A stretch of 64,000 nucleotides of DNA from positions 3,906,001 to 3,970,000 of the forward strand of contig NC_019966.1 in NCBI RefSeq assembly GCF_000328565.1, read 5' to 3'. Position numbers and translations under genes: made by a program. The notes under the pieces are model-generated. The model did not search any database. It worked only from the letters and a program-made list of their open reading frames with translations, and was not told the origin of the DNA. Positions within the stretch are counted from its first letter, which is position 1; each line of letters starts with the position of its first letter. Shown piece by piece: positions 9,192-18,974 of the stretch. The DNA comes from Mycobacterium sp. JS623 (lineage in GTDB: Bacteria > Actinomycetota > Actinomycetes > Mycobacteriales > Mycobacteriaceae).

Positions 9192-9210
9192 CCGCAGCAG
9201 CCTAGTCGGA

Positions 9211-10281
9211 CTACTTTCGGGCGACGTAGTAGAAGTTGATCGGGTCCGAATCGATCTCGTGCACGGCAACGTCGCGGAAGCCCGCATCGGCCAGCATCGT
9301 CGTGGCGAGCTGGCGTCCCCAAACGGTGCCGAGCCCGTCGCCGTCCAATGCAAGCGACACACTCATGCAGTGCATCGTCGAAACGGTGTACAGGTAAGCG
9401 GCGAACGGCACGCCAATGTTGTCCTCGACTTGGCTGGACGCCTTGATGTCGACCATCAGAAACACGCCACCGGGCCGCAGCGCGCGGTAGATGTTGGACA
9501 ACACCTGCGCGGGATGAGCTTGGTCATGGATCGCATCGAATACCGTTATGGCGTCATAGGTTTCGGTTTCATCTAGCGCAGTCACGTCCTTGGCGACGAA
9601 CGCCGCGTTGGTCAATCCACACTGCGACGCTTCTGCCCTAGCCGCGGCGAGGCCCTCGTCGGAGAAGTCGATTCCGGTGAACCGACTGGCCGGAAACGCC
9701 TTCGCCATCACGTTGACGGCATGCCCGCTGCCCGTGCCGATGTCGGCCACGTCGGCGCCGTCGCGAAGCAGCTCAGGGAGACCCTCGGCCATCGGCAGGA
9801 TGACGTCGATGAGCGCGGCGTCGAACGTCTCACCACTCATCTCGGCCATCAATTTGTGGAAGCGCGGATACTCGCTGTACGACAAGCCGCCACCGGCGGA
9901 AAAGCAACCGATGATCTTCTGTTCCACCTCACCCAGGAGGGGAATGAACTGCGCGACATGCGAAAGGTTGTCTGGCCCTGCTGCGCGCGTCAGCACCGCG
10001 GCGCGGTGGGCTGGAAGCCAATAGGTCTGCGCCGCAGGGTCGTAATCGACGATTCGGCCTGCAGTCACACCGCCCAGCCACTCACGCACATAGCGTTCGT
10101 TGAGCCCGGCGGCATCGGCGATCTGTGCACTCGTGGCTGCGGGCAGCCCAGCCATCGTGTCGAAGAGTTTGGTCTGGTGTCCGATCGACAGCAGGAGGGC
10201 CAGGCTGGCGGCATCGATCGCGCCGACCATCCGTTCGGCGAATTCCTCGGTGGTGTCGGTATTCGGCTCAAGCGTTGTCAT
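9211..10281 (-). CDS. Class I SAM methyltransferase with N-terminal winged helix (Rv2258c-like)
   Basis: The protein has 356 aa. Residues 20-95 form a helical/winged-helix dimerisation part like those of small-molecule O-methyltransferases ([17 protein letters not shown]). The Rossmann SAM site is [20 protein letters not shown] near residue 175, followed by the acidic ligand in FTGIDFS, with DAIHDQAHP and [13 protein letters not shown] further on. The organisation matches Rv2258c. The substrate is unknown. It sits in a minus-strand run: dioxygenase, methyltransferase, serine hydrolase, with 22-bp and 19-bp gaps, probably one transcript. Confidence 0.85.
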   Translation of the reverse strand: MTTLEPNTDTTEEFAERMVGAIDAASLALLLSIGHQTKLFDTMAGLPAATSAQIADAAGLNERYVREWLGGVTAGRIVDYDPAAQTYWLPAHRAAVLTRAAGPDNLSHVAQFIPLLGEVEQKIIGCFSAGGGLSYSEYPRFHKLMAEMSGETFDAALIDVILPMAEGLPELLRDGADVADIGTGSGHAVNVMAKAFPASRFTGIDFSDEGLAAARAEASQCGLTNAAFVAKDVTALDETETYDAITVFDAIHDQAHPAQVLSNIYRALRPGGVFLMVDIKASSQVEDNIGVPFAAYLYTVSTMHCMSVSLALDGDGLGTVWGRQLATTMLADAGFRDVAVHEIDSDPINFYYVARK

Positions 10282-10303
10282 GCCAACCTCAACGCTAGGT
10301 GAT

Positions 10304-11104
10304 TCAGATCAGTTCAATGGACCGTTTTGCAAGGCCCATCCAGTAGCCGTCGATGACCTGTTTGGGCGACTGGCCCGGATCACCGGATGCGCCGAGCGCA
10401 ACGAACAACGGTGAGAAGTGCTCGATGGTCGGATGGGCGTACGGCATACCGGGCGCGCGGTGCCGGAAGTCGATGAGCGCGTCGACGTCGCCTGCGGCGA
10501 AGCGCTCGCTGGCCCAGGCGTCGAAGTCGGTGGACCAACCCGGCGGGGTGGCGCCGGGCGAGGGGTCATCGAGGAACGGCAGGCCGTGCGTGGTGAATCC
10601 GGATCCGATGATCAGCACGCCGTCGTCGCGCAGCGGTCTAAGCCTGTGGCCGAGCGCCAGCAGACGTTGCGGGTCCAACGTGGGCATCGAGATCTGGAGC
10701 ACCGGGATGCTGGCGTCGGGGTACATGACCGTCAGCGGGACGTAGGCGCCATGGTCGAGCCTGCGGTTTGGGTCGTGGGCGACGGGCTCGTTGTCGGGCA
10801 TCAGCGCTTCGACTCGCGCGGCGAGGTCGGATGCGCCTGGAGCGTCGTAGGTGATTTCGTAGTAGTGCTGCGGGAATCCCCAGAAATCGTAGGTCAGCGG
10901 GGTTTCGGTGGTGGTCGAACCGATGGTCAGCGGGGCGGCTTCCCAGTGCGCGGACACGACGAGAATGGCGCTCGGTGTCGGCAGGTCGGCCGCCCACTTT
11001 CTCAGCTGCGAAACCCACAGTTCGTCGTCGACGAGCGGCGGTGCGCCATGGGACAGGTAAACCGTCGGAAGCGCGTTTCGGCCGGCATCAGGCAGGGTCA
11101 CCAT
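10304..11104 (-). CDS. DODA-type extradiol dioxygenase (LigB/YgiD family)
   Basis: The protein has 266 aa. Conserved metal-ligand and active-site regions of class III ring-opening dioxygenases are present: YLSHGAPPL near residue 17, VVSAHWE near 50, [15 protein letters not shown] near 115, and GSGFTTHGL near 170. These enzymes are non-haem, metal-dependent and cleave catechol-type rings; YgiD acts on DOPA. The true substrate is unknown. It is the first gene of the three-gene minus-strand run and diverges from mscR with a 37-bp gap. Confidence 0.85.
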   Translation of the reverse strand: MVTLPDAGRNALPTVYLSHGAPPLVDDELWVSQLRKWAADLPTPSAILVVSAHWEAAPLTIGSTTTETPLTYDFWGFPQHYYEITYDAPGASDLAARVEALMPDNEPVAHDPNRRLDHGAYVPLTVMYPDASIPVLQISMPTLDPQRLLALGHRLRPLRDDGVLIIGSGFTTHGLPFLDDPSPGATPPGWSTDFDAWASERFAAGDVDALIDFRHRAPGMPYAHPTIEHFSPLFVALGASGDPGQSPKQVIDGYWMGLAKRSIELI

Positions 11105-11141
11105 CTCCCAAGCCTGCCACCGGAACCATTAGGTTGTACGA

Positions 11142-12233
11142 ATGACTCAGACGGTGCGCGGTGTCATCTCACGGAAAAAGGGCGATCCCGTCGAGGTGGT
11201 GGACATCCTCATTCCCGACCCGGGACCCGGCGACGTGGTTGTCGAGATCCTTGCGTGCGGCGTCTGCCATACCGACCTGACGTACCGCGACGGCGGCATC
11301 AACGACGAATTCCCCTTCCTGCTCGGGCATGAAGCGGCGGGCACCGTCGAGGCGGTAGGCGAGGGCGTGACTCACGTCGAGCCCGGCGACTTCGTGATTC
11401 TGAACTGGCGCGCGGTGTGTGGCGAGTGCCGGGCCTGCAAGCGGGGCAGGCCGTGGTATTGCTTCAACACTTTCAATGCCTCCCAAGCGATGACGCTGAC
11501 CGATGGCACCGAACTCACACCCGCGTTGGGTATCGGTGCGTTCGCCGATAAGACGCTGGTGCATGAGTTGCAGTGCACCAAGGTCGATCCGGCGGCCGAT
11601 CCCGCGGTGGCTGGGCTACTGGGCTGCGGTGTGATGGCGGGCCTTGGCGCCGCGGTCAACACCGGCGCGGTCGGCCGCGACGACACTGTTGCGGTGATCG
11701 GCTGCGGGGGCGTAGGTGATGCCGCGATCGCGGGTGCGGCGTTGGTGGGCGCCAAGCGAATCATCGCGGTGGACACCGACAACACGAAGCTCGACTGGGC
11801 ACGCGGGTTCGGCGCCACGCACACCATCAATGCACGTGAGCTGGATCCAGTAGCGACGATTCAGGATCTGACCGATGGCAACGGCGCCGACGTCGTGATC
11901 GACGCGGTCGGTCGGCCGGGGACCTGGAAGCAGGCGTTCTACGCCCGCGATCTGGCGGGAACGGTTGTGCTGGTTGGTGTTCCGACACCCGACATGAAGC
12001 TGGAAATGCCGCTGATCGACTTCTTCTCCCGGGGCGGCTCGCTGAAGTCGTCGTGGTACGGCGACTGCCTGCCCGAGCGCGACTTCCCCACCCTGATCAG
12101 TTTGTATCTACAGGGCCGATTGCCGCTGGAGAAGTTCGTCTCCGAACGCATCGGGCTTGACGACATCGAAGACGCCTTCCACAGAATGCACGCCGGCGAG
12201 GTGCTGCGCTCGGTGGTCGTGCTCCAGCGATGA
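11142..12233 (+). CDS. mscR: S-nitrosomycothiol reductase / mycothiol-dependent formaldehyde dehydrogenase
   Basis: The protein has 363 aa and is a zinc-dependent medium-chain alcohol dehydrogenase. The catalytic zinc site is C42 in [13 protein letters not shown] with HE in LLGHEAAG. The structural zinc site is [15 protein letters not shown]. The NAD Rossmann motif is [15 protein letters not shown]. MscR removes NO from S-nitrosomycothiol and oxidises S-hydroxymethyl-mycothiol, so it protects against nitrosative stress and formaldehyde. The following metallo-hydrolase keeps the Rv2259-Rv2260 gene order, which supports the assignment over a generic alcohol dehydrogenase. Confidence 0.88.
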   Translation: MTQTVRGVISRKKGDPVEVVDILIPDPGPGDVVVEILACGVCHTDLTYRDGGINDEFPFLLGHEAAGTVEAVGEGVTHVEPGDFVILNWRAVCGECRACKRGRPWYCFNTFNASQAMTLTDGTELTPALGIGAFADKTLVHELQCTKVDPAADPAVAGLLGCGVMAGLGAAVNTGAVGRDDTVAVIGCGGVGDAAIAGAALVGAKRIIAVDTDNTKLDWARGFGATHTINARELDPVATIQDLTDGNGADVVIDAVGRPGTWKQAFYARDLAGTVVLVGVPTPDMKLEMPLIDFFSRGGSLKSSWYGDCLPERDFPTLISLYLQGRLPLEKFVSERIGLDDIEDAFHRMHAGEVLRSVVVLQR

Positions 12234-12258
12234 GCGCCTGCGCGAAGAGGAGAAGACG

Positions 12259-12888
12259 ATGAACGGCGGCCCAATCCAGCGAGTCGTCACCCACGGCACG
12301 TTCGAACTCGACGGCGGCAGTTGGGAAGTCGACAACAACATCTGGCTCGTCGGCGACGACTCCGAGGTTGTCGTCTTCGACGCCGCGCACGATGCAGGAC
12401 CGATCGTGATGGCCGTCGGCGGTCGCCACGTCGTTGCGGTGGTGTGCACACACGGGCACAACGACCACGTGACCGTCGCACCACAGCTCAGCGAGGCGCT
12501 CGATGCCCCGGTGCTGCTGCATCCGGCCGACGACGTGCTGTGGCGAATGACGCATCCGGACAAGGACTTTCACACGGTCGACGACGGCCACACGCTGCGC
12601 GTCGCGGGTCATGAACTGCGTGCGATCCACACCCCGGGACACTCGCCGGGGTCAGTGTGCTGGCACGCCCCCGAACTCAATGCCGTGTTCTCCGGTGACA
12701 CCCTGTTCCAGGGTGGGCCAGGTGCGACGGGACGGTCGTATTCCCACTTTCCGACGATCCTGGAGTCGATCAGGGGCCGACTGGGCAGGCTGCCGGGCGA
12801 GACTGTCGTCTACACCGGCCACGGTGACTCCACCACAATCGGCGACGAGATCGTGCATTACGACGACTGGGTGGCACGCGGCCACTAG
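12259..12888 (+). CDS. Metallo-beta-lactamase-fold hydrolase (Rv2260-like)
   Basis: The protein has 209 aa. The di-metal motif HxHxDH is seen as THGHNDHV near residue 70, followed by HTPGHSPGSVCW near 122, FSGDTLFQGGPGATGR near 145 and the last histidine in YTGHGDST near 185. This is the glyoxalase-II-like branch. Being 25 bp behind mscR, it probably hydrolyses the thioester or related adduct made by MscR (inference). ATG 12259 has GAGGAGAAG upstream, so the longer frame starting inside mscR was rejected. Confidence 0.85.
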   Translation: MNGGPIQRVVTHGTFELDGGSWEVDNNIWLVGDDSEVVVFDAAHDAGPIVMAVGGRHVVAVVCTHGHNDHVTVAPQLSEALDAPVLLHPADDVLWRMTHPDKDFHTVDDGHTLRVAGHELRAIHTPGHSPGSVCWHAPELNAVFSGDTLFQGGPGATGRSYSHFPTILESIRGRLGRLPGETVVYTGHGDSTTIGDEIVHYDDWVARGH

Positions 12889-13336
12889 CATTCGGCGGGG
12901 CCGCGCACTGTAACGCCGCCCACAGCATGGCGGGCCGTTTCGAGCAAATAAGCGTCCGAGAAAGTCGTTTTCATACGTTCGGCTGACACGGCCGCGCTGC
13001 CGGACGTGACGATGCCACGATCGTGCTCCGCCCGCTGTGCGGTGGAGGCTTTTCCGTGAGCTTGCTGTGCCGCGCTTACGCTTTTGCTGCAACGCTATCC
13101 AGAACGAAATAACAAGCGGATGTACTGCGCTTTGACTTTCACCTCCGCGCTGTGAAACGCCGGGTTGAGATATTGCCAGCTAATTAACGCATATGTTAAT
13201 CTTCGCCGCAGCCGGGACGTCTCAGGGATGTGCAGGGCTTCGGACTCCGTGATTTCTTGCGCCGTCAAGCACGTCGTGGGCCGAAGCTGCAGCAAAGCAC
13301 TCTGGCTGCTCTGCCGGGAGACGAAGGAGCACATCA
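12889..13336. other. Long intergenic region before the molybdenum-hydroxylase operon
   Basis: These 448 bp contain no convincing gene; the open frames in it lack family resemblance. The right half is more AT-rich and holds the dyad at 13183-13200. The region most likely carries the promoter and operator of the operon that starts at 13337. Confidence 0.6.
13183..13200. promoter_or_regulatory. Perfect dyad ATTAAC-N6-GTTAAT, candidate operator
   Basis: The arms ATTAAC (13183-13188) and GTTAAT (13195-13200) flank GCATAT in a locally AT-rich stretch about 140 bp before the operon's first ATG. The symmetry suits a dimeric regulator. No regulator gene is adjacent. Confidence 0.5.
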
Positions 13337-14161
13337 ATGGACGTGAACACCGTCAAGGACGTGGTCCGGCGCCCTGCGCAACGACCGGGGAGCCAGTGGC
13401 GCGACGGCGATGCCTGGCTCGCAGGCGGAAGCTGGTTGTTCTCCGACAAACAGCCTGCCGTCAGACGATTGATCGATCTCGAAGCGCTCAGGTGGGATCC
13501 GCTTCACGCCAGCGACGCGGGCTTGGAGATCGGCGCGACGTGCACCATCGCGCAGTTGTACGCATTTCGCGGCCCCGATTGGCGCGCCGCACCATTGTTC
13601 GCCACCAGTTGTGAAGCTTTCCTGGCGTCGTTCAAGGTGTGGAACTCGGCCACGGTCGGAGGCAATATCTGCATGTCATTGCCTGCGGGACCGATGATCA
13701 CGATGACGGTGGCGCTGGAAGGCGCCTACACGCTGTGGGCCGCCGACGGTTCTGAACGCGTTGTCGAGGCCGTCGACTTTGTCACTGGAGACCACGCAAA
13801 TGTGCTCGCTCCCGGCGAACTGCTCCGAAAAATCGACATCCCCATCCATGCGCTGCGCAAGCGTCATGCGCACCGTCACTTCACACTGACCAAACTGGGC
13901 CGGTCGACGATCTTCATGATCGGCACCCAATCCCCCGACACCGCCGACCTATTGCTGACGATCACCGCGGCGACCACCCATCCGATCCGCCTGGCCTTCG
14001 ACGCCGTGCCCGACGCCGACGAACTGCAGGCACGCATCGATGCGCTGCCCGACGACGTGTGGTTCGACGATCCGAACGGAAGCCCCGACCACCGCCATCA
14101 CCTGGCCAAGCACTACGCAGAGGAAATCCGGATGGACCTGGCGGCAGGAGCCCCGCGATGA
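13337..14161 (+). CDS. FAD-binding subunit of a molybdenum hydroxylase (CoxM/XdhB type)
   Basis: The protein has 274 aa. The FAD-domain signatures of the xanthine-dehydrogenase/CO-dehydrogenase medium subunit are AGGSWLFSDKQPAVRRLIDLEAL near residue 30 (split: AGGSWLF, then RLIDLEAL) and NSATVGGNICMSLPAGPM near 105. The subunit passes electrons from the [2Fe-2S] clusters of its partner to an acceptor. A strong GAAGGAG lies before ATG 13337. Its stop overlaps the next start (ATGA, 14158-14161). Confidence 0.85.
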   Translation: MDVNTVKDVVRRPAQRPGSQWRDGDAWLAGGSWLFSDKQPAVRRLIDLEALRWDPLHASDAGLEIGATCTIAQLYAFRGPDWRAAPLFATSCEAFLASFKVWNSATVGGNICMSLPAGPMITMTVALEGAYTLWAADGSERVVEAVDFVTGDHANVLAPGELLRKIDIPIHALRKRHAHRHFTLTKLGRSTIFMIGTQSPDTADLLLTITAATTHPIRLAFDAVPDADELQARIDALPDDVWFDDPNGSPDHRHHLAKHYAEEIRMDLAAGAPR

Positions 14162-16875
14162 GTTACACCATCAACGGCAAGAGCTTCGATGCGGAACCGC
14201 AACCCGGCCAGTGCCTACGGACGTTCGTCCGCTCGCTCGGATGGCACGGCGTCAAAAAGGGTTGCGACGGAGGCGATTGCGGCGCCTGCACCGTGTGGCT
14301 CGACGGTGTCCCCGTCCACAGTTGCATCACCCCGGCTTTCCGCGCCGAGGACCGCGAGGTCACCACGATCGAGGGCCTCGGCACACCGGAAAACTTGCAT
14401 CCGTTGCAGCGACAGTTCCGCGATGCCCCCGGGTTTCAGTGCGGTTTCTGCACAGCGGGGATGATCATGACATCCGCGACGTTCACCGACGAGCAGAAGA
14501 AAGACCTACCGCGCGCGCTGAAGGGAAACCTCTGCCGCTGCACGGGTTATCGCGCCATCGAGGACGCGATCAACGGCGTCACCGGTATCGAGCAGGCGCT
14601 ACCCGGCCAGGCCGTCGGCACCAGCGTCGGCGCGCCCGCCGCCACTGACGTGGTGACGGGACGAGTCGAGTTCACCATGGACACCGAGATCGAAGGCATG
14701 CTGCATCTCAAGGTGCTGCACTCGCCCCACGCGCACGCCCGCATCGTGTCCATCGACAAGTCGGCCGCACTCGCCGTGCCAGGCGTGCATCGCGTGTACA
14801 CGTGGGAAGACGTCCCGCGCAAGCGATACACCACGGCCATCCACACCGATCACCTCGTCGACCCGGACGACACCTACATCCTCGACAACGTCGTCCGGTT
14901 CGCCGGCCAGCGCGTGGTTGCCGTTCTCGCCGACTCGGTGGCCGCCGCTGAAGAGGGGTGCAGCAAGGTCGTCGTCGAATACGAGCTGCTGCCAGCGGTT
15001 TTCGATCCCGAGGAGGCGATGGCGCCCGGCGCTCCTCAGTTACACGGATACGACGACCCGTTCGTCCGTGATCCCGAACGCAACATCCTGCTGGAGTTGC
15101 ACGGCGAGATCGGCGATATCGAAGCGGGTTTCGCAGAAGCCGAAGTGATCCACGAAGGCACGTACTTCTCGCCGCGGGTCCAGCACGCCCATTTGGAAAC
15201 GCACGGGTCGATCGCGTGGATGGAAGACGACCGGTTGATCGTGCGCACTAGCTCGCAGTCGCCGTCGATCGCGAGAGTCAAGTTGTGTTATCTGTTCAGC
15301 CTGCGCCCGGATCAGGTCCGCGTCTTCTGTGAGCGGGTCGGCGGTGGCTTCGGCGGTAAGCAGGAGGTAATCTCCGAGGATCTGGTCGCGCTGGCCACCC
15401 TCGACACCAGGCGCCCGGTCTGCTTCGAGTACACCCGCGAAGAGGAGTTCACCACCGCATCACCGCGGCATCCGATGAAGATCACGGTCAGGCTGGGCGC
15501 CCGCGCCGACGGCACCCTGACCGCCGTGCAATTCGGCAACATGTCCAACACCGGCGCATACGGCAACCATGGCGGCGAGACCTTGTTTGCTGCCGGTGCG
15601 GCCATCGCGATATACCGTTGCGCCAACAAGCGATTCGACGCGTACTCGGTCTACACCAACAGCGTGCCCAGTGGTGCGCTGCGCGGGTACGGCATGACCC
15701 AGCCGGCGTTCGCGGTGGAGTCAGCGATGGACGAGTTGGCCATTGCCCTCGGTCTCGATCCGCTTGAGCTGCGGCGCCGCAACATCGTCCGGCCGGGCGA
15801 CGCGCTGCTTGCCATCGACGATCATCCCGACGACGTCGAGTTCACCGAAGACGGCCTGGGCAGGTGCATCGATCTCGTCGACGAGGCGCTGCGGCACCAC
15901 ACCAACGGAGAAGTCCTCGGCGACGACTGGATGGTGGGCACCGGTGTGGCGAGTTCGCTGCACGAGACGGCGCCGCCAACCGATCACATCTCGGACGCGT
16001 GGGCGACACTCCGAGACGACGGCACATACGAGATCGCGGTCGGCACTGTCGAATTCGGTGAAGGCACTTCGACCGCCCACGTGCAGATCGCGGCCACCGT
16101 GCTTGGTGCCACGCCGTCGCGCATCCATCTGGTGCAATCCGACACCGACCGAACCGGGTTCGACACGGGCGCGTTCGCAAGCGCCGGGCTGTTTGTCGCG
16201 GGTAATGCCGTGCAGCGGGCCTCAACCGCCCTGCGCGACCGGATACTCGAAGTCGCAGCGACACACATGAATTGCAAGGCGGCCGACTGCGCGATGGACG
16301 ACGACGGCGTCATCTGCGGCGGCGAGCGGATGTCGCTGGCCGAGCTCCTCGAGGTGGCCCGCGTACGTGGCATCCGGTTGACCGAGGCGCGCAAAGCATA
16401 CGGGTCACCACGCAGCGTCACGTCGAACACCCACGGGTTCCGGGTCGCCGTGCACCGGATCACCGGCGAGATCCGCATTCTTTACAGTGTGCAAGCCACC
16501 GACGCCGGTGTCGTGATCAACCCGGTGCAAGTGCGCGGACAGGTGGAAGGCGGTGTGACACAAGGTATCGGCTTCGCGCTGACGGAAGACTTCCAGGTCG
16601 ACGCCGACGGCGTGATGATGAATCCGAACCTACGCAACTACAGAATCCCGACTTACGCCGACGCTCCCCGCACCGAGGTGTTGCTCGTCGACTCTTCCGA
16701 CTCGGTCGGCCCGATGCGTGCCAAGGGAATGGCGGAGTGCTGCATCAACCCGGTGGCGCCGGCATTGGCCAACGCCGTCGCCAACGCGACCGGCGTTCGT
16801 TACCGCTCGCTGCCGCTGTCGCCTCAACGGATATACAGCCGCCTGTCGGACAGCCGTTTGGTGCCGACGACCTAG
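14158..16875 (+). CDS. Fused [2Fe-2S]-molybdopterin subunit of a molybdenum hydroxylase
   Basis: The protein has 905 aa. Residues 1-140 are the iron-sulfur part: plant-type cluster ligands C36, C41, C44 and C56 (KKGCDGGDCGACTVW), then CGFC and CRCTGY for the second cluster. From about residue 155 the Mo-pterin part begins, with ERVGGGFGGKQE, the substrate-side GALRGYGMTQPAFAVESAMDE, and RAKGMAE, which carries the expected catalytic Glu. In many relatives the FeS and Mo parts are separate genes; here they are one chain. The purine, aldehyde or N-heterocycle substrate cannot be chosen from sequence. No XdhC/MoCo maturation gene is adjacent. Confidence 0.88.
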   Translation: MSYTINGKSFDAEPQPGQCLRTFVRSLGWHGVKKGCDGGDCGACTVWLDGVPVHSCITPAFRAEDREVTTIEGLGTPENLHPLQRQFRDAPGFQCGFCTAGMIMTSATFTDEQKKDLPRALKGNLCRCTGYRAIEDAINGVTGIEQALPGQAVGTSVGAPAATDVVTGRVEFTMDTEIEGMLHLKVLHSPHAHARIVSIDKSAALAVPGVHRVYTWEDVPRKRYTTAIHTDHLVDPDDTYILDNVVRFAGQRVVAVLADSVAAAEEGCSKVVVEYELLPAVFDPEEAMAPGAPQLHGYDDPFVRDPERNILLELHGEIGDIEAGFAEAEVIHEGTYFSPRVQHAHLETHGSIAWMEDDRLIVRTSSQSPSIARVKLCYLFSLRPDQVRVFCERVGGGFGGKQEVISEDLVALATLDTRRPVCFEYTREEEFTTASPRHPMKITVRLGARADGTLTAVQFGNMSNTGAYGNHGGETLFAAGAAIAIYRCANKRFDAYSVYTNSVPSGALRGYGMTQPAFAVESAMDELAIALGLDPLELRRRNIVRPGDALLAIDDHPDDVEFTEDGLGRCIDLVDEALRHHTNGEVLGDDWMVGTGVASSLHETAPPTDHISDAWATLRDDGTYEIAVGTVEFGEGTSTAHVQIAATVLGATPSRIHLVQSDTDRTGFDTGAFASAGLFVAGNAVQRASTALRDRILEVAATHMNCKAADCAMDDDGVICGGERMSLAELLEVARVRGIRLTEARKAYGSPRSVTSNTHGFRVAVHRITGEIRILYSVQATDAGVVINPVQVRGQVEGGVTQGIGFALTEDFQVDADGVMMNPNLRNYRIPTYADAPRTEVLLVDSSDSVGPMRAKGMAECCINPVAPALANAVANATGVRYRSLPLSPQRIYSRLSDSRLVPTT

Positions 16876-16893
16876 CGGGTCGGGGCGACGTCC

Positions 16894-17862
16894 ATGACTA
16901 CACAGAATGTCACCGATAGCGCTGTCACGGTAATCCTCGGCCAGCGTGTACGTCCCGGCGTCGAACAGGAATTCCTGGCATGGCAACACGAGGTGAATGA
17001 AGCCGCATCGGGCTATCCGGGATTCGTCGGTGCCGAGGTCAACCCACCCATCGCGGCTCAGCCGGATTGGTTGGTGATCTACCGCTTCGATACCATCGCC
17101 AACCTGCGAGCGTGGTTGAACAGCTCCACACGGCTGGCGGGGCTGGAGGTCGGCGCACAGTACTTCGACGGGCCGCCGACACAGCAGATCGTCGGGGGCG
17201 CGGCCAAAGTCGCGGACCAACTGGTTACCGTGGTCGCGACCCACCGCGTCGAGCCAGATGACGTCGACGAGTTTCTCGCGTGGCAGGAGCGACTTCGGTT
17301 GGCCGAAAGCAAGTTTGACGGCTACCACGGCACCGAGCTGTTCCGACCGGTGGAAGGCGTTCAGGACGAGTGGACGGCGATGTACCGCTACGACAACGTC
17401 GCACACCTCGAAGCGTGGCTCACCTCCGACGAACGGGAGCGACTGCTCGAGGAAGGCGCGAAGTTCCGCGATTTCCAGCTACGAACCGTGGACAACTCGT
17501 TCGGCAGCTGGTTCGCCTTCGACGACAAGGGCAACCAGGTGCCGCCACCATCGGACATCAAGACGTCCTTTGCGGTCTGGGTGGGCATCTATCCCACCGC
17601 GATGATGATCATGCTTGCCCTGTCGTCGTTGCACCTGCCCGTCTTTCTGGGCACCTTAGTGGGAAACCTGTTCTCCAGTTTCATCCTCACCTTCGTGACA
17701 ATGCCGTTCTACGCCAACCGACTGCTCAAACACTTCCTGTGGCCGCGGGCGGACGAGCCAAAGTCACGGACAAATCTTCGAGGCGCTGCCATTGTTGCTG
17801 CCTCCCTGTTGTTTTGGGCGGTGGTCTTCGGCCTCGTCTGGAAGTTCTGGTCCGTGCCCTAA
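16894..17862 (+). CDS. Membrane protein with two ABM (antibiotic biosynthesis monooxygenase-like) domains
   Basis: The protein has 322 aa. Two similar ferredoxin-like ABM repeats occur at about residues 10-105 (VTVILGQRVRPGVEQEFLAW) and 110-205 (VTVVATHRVEPDDVDEFLAW), each with the YRxD...LxxWL pattern. The C-terminal third has two or three hydrophobic segments (about residues 230-270 and 298-320) with a positively charged loop. ABM domains act as small monooxygenases or haem/quinone handlers. The gene is 18 bp behind the Mo subunit, so it may link that enzyme's product or electrons to the membrane. That role is inference. Confidence 0.75.
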   Translation: MTTQNVTDSAVTVILGQRVRPGVEQEFLAWQHEVNEAASGYPGFVGAEVNPPIAAQPDWLVIYRFDTIANLRAWLNSSTRLAGLEVGAQYFDGPPTQQIVGGAAKVADQLVTVVATHRVEPDDVDEFLAWQERLRLAESKFDGYHGTELFRPVEGVQDEWTAMYRYDNVAHLEAWLTSDERERLLEEGAKFRDFQLRTVDNSFGSWFAFDDKGNQVPPPSDIKTSFAVWVGIYPTAMMIMLALSSLHLPVFLGTLVGNLFSSFILTFVTMPFYANRLLKHFLWPRADEPKSRTNLRGAAIVAASLLFWAVVFGLVWKFWSVP

Positions 17863-17882
17863 TCAGGCCAAGAAAAGGAGTA

Positions 17883-18959
17883 ATGATCAGCATGAGTGAA
17901 TCAAACGGCGGACTACCGGATTTCATGCAGCCTGTCCTCGACGCACGGCCTCCCGCAAGCGCTCGCCAGGTCGCCGAACATGCGATCCTGACACTGAACT
18001 CGTCGATGATGCAGTTGTACGACGAGTCCCTTGCGACGTTCAAACACAATATGCGTGAACGCGTGCCGATCATCGTGGCGCTGTTCAGCGGCCAAGGCGG
18101 CCAGCTGATTCTGTACCCGCCCGGTCAGCCCCCAGAGGTGGCGCCGCCCGTGCCGATCACCTACCAGCTCGCGAAGTCGGTGGGCCACAGCTCGATGGCC
18201 ATCTATGAGGTTGTCGCGCCGTATCTGTCCGACCCACGCGCAAATCAGCTGTGGCGCGCCCCGCTTCAGATGTACCGGGCGCAGAATCAAAGTGCCCTGG
18301 ACGGATTGGAGGCGCTGGATCTGTCCGACGACGACCGCGAGGTGCTGCGCACCATCCTCCAGCGAAACCTGGCCTTCATGGACGACTGCCTAGCCGCAGG
18401 CACCTACACCTACGGCCAACTCGAGGAGTACATCCGCGGCACCACGCCCTACTCGGTCAGGGGCATCGGCATCGCGTCGAGCGCTCAGGTGAGTCACTGG
18501 ATGAGCGTCGTCGAGGGGTGGAAAAACAAGCTCGGCAAGGACTGGGACGCGACTTACGCCGTGAACAACACGATGTATGTAACGCGCCAGAACAACATCC
18601 TCTACAGCATCCTGGTGCAGTTCATGGGCACCGAAACCATGGGTGAACGGCTGCTGCTCGTCGAGACCGCGGAATTCGAGACCACGCCGGAAAAGTTGCT
18701 CGACGTGCTGGCCCGCATCGTCGCCGACCGCTCCCTCGGGATGGTCTTCTTCCGGGACTTCTTCGCAATGGACGTCGAGCTACTCGGTGGCGGCGGGCGC
18801 GCGGCTATCCAACGCGAGATGGCGAACCGGGGTCTACAGGCAGTGCTGCCGAGCCTCGCGCCGTTCCGGTCCAATGACTGGCCGTGGAAGACCGACCCCG
18901 CCAAGGGCAGAGGTCCCGCCTCGTTGGAGGACGCCGTCCCGAGCTGTCCCGTGCTCTGA
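17883..18959 (+). CDS. Unrecognised 358-aa protein, fourth gene of the molybdenum-hydroxylase operon
   Basis: I do not recognise this family. The protein is soluble-looking and mostly helical, without signal peptide or membrane segment. Notable parts are VPIIVALFSGQGGQLILYPP near residue 65, a central helical stretch with LDLSDDDREVLRTILQRNLAF, GTTPYSVRGIGIAS near 190, and a C-terminal proline-rich tail. AAAAGGAG (17871-17879 region) precedes ATG 17883; ATG 17892 is an alternative. The 20-bp spacing to the ABM gene suggests cotranscription and a shared role. The longer upstream frame is a shadow. Confidence 0.7.
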   Translation: MISMSESNGGLPDFMQPVLDARPPASARQVAEHAILTLNSSMMQLYDESLATFKHNMRERVPIIVALFSGQGGQLILYPPGQPPEVAPPVPITYQLAKSVGHSSMAIYEVVAPYLSDPRANQLWRAPLQMYRAQNQSALDGLEALDLSDDDREVLRTILQRNLAFMDDCLAAGTYTYGQLEEYIRGTTPYSVRGIGIASSAQVSHWMSVVEGWKNKLGKDWDATYAVNNTMYVTRQNNILYSILVQFMGTETMGERLLLVETAEFETTPEKLLDVLARIVADRSLGMVFFRDFFAMDVELLGGGGRAAIQREMANRGLQAVLPSLAPFRSNDWPWKTDPAKGRGPASLEDAVPSCPVL

Positions 18960-18974
18960 CCGGGGCGGTTCTGG

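Noticed and set aside
17370..17882. N-terminal extension of the 358-aa protein into the ABM gene
   Set aside because: Out of frame with a well-supported gene. A good ribosome site lies right before ATG 17883.
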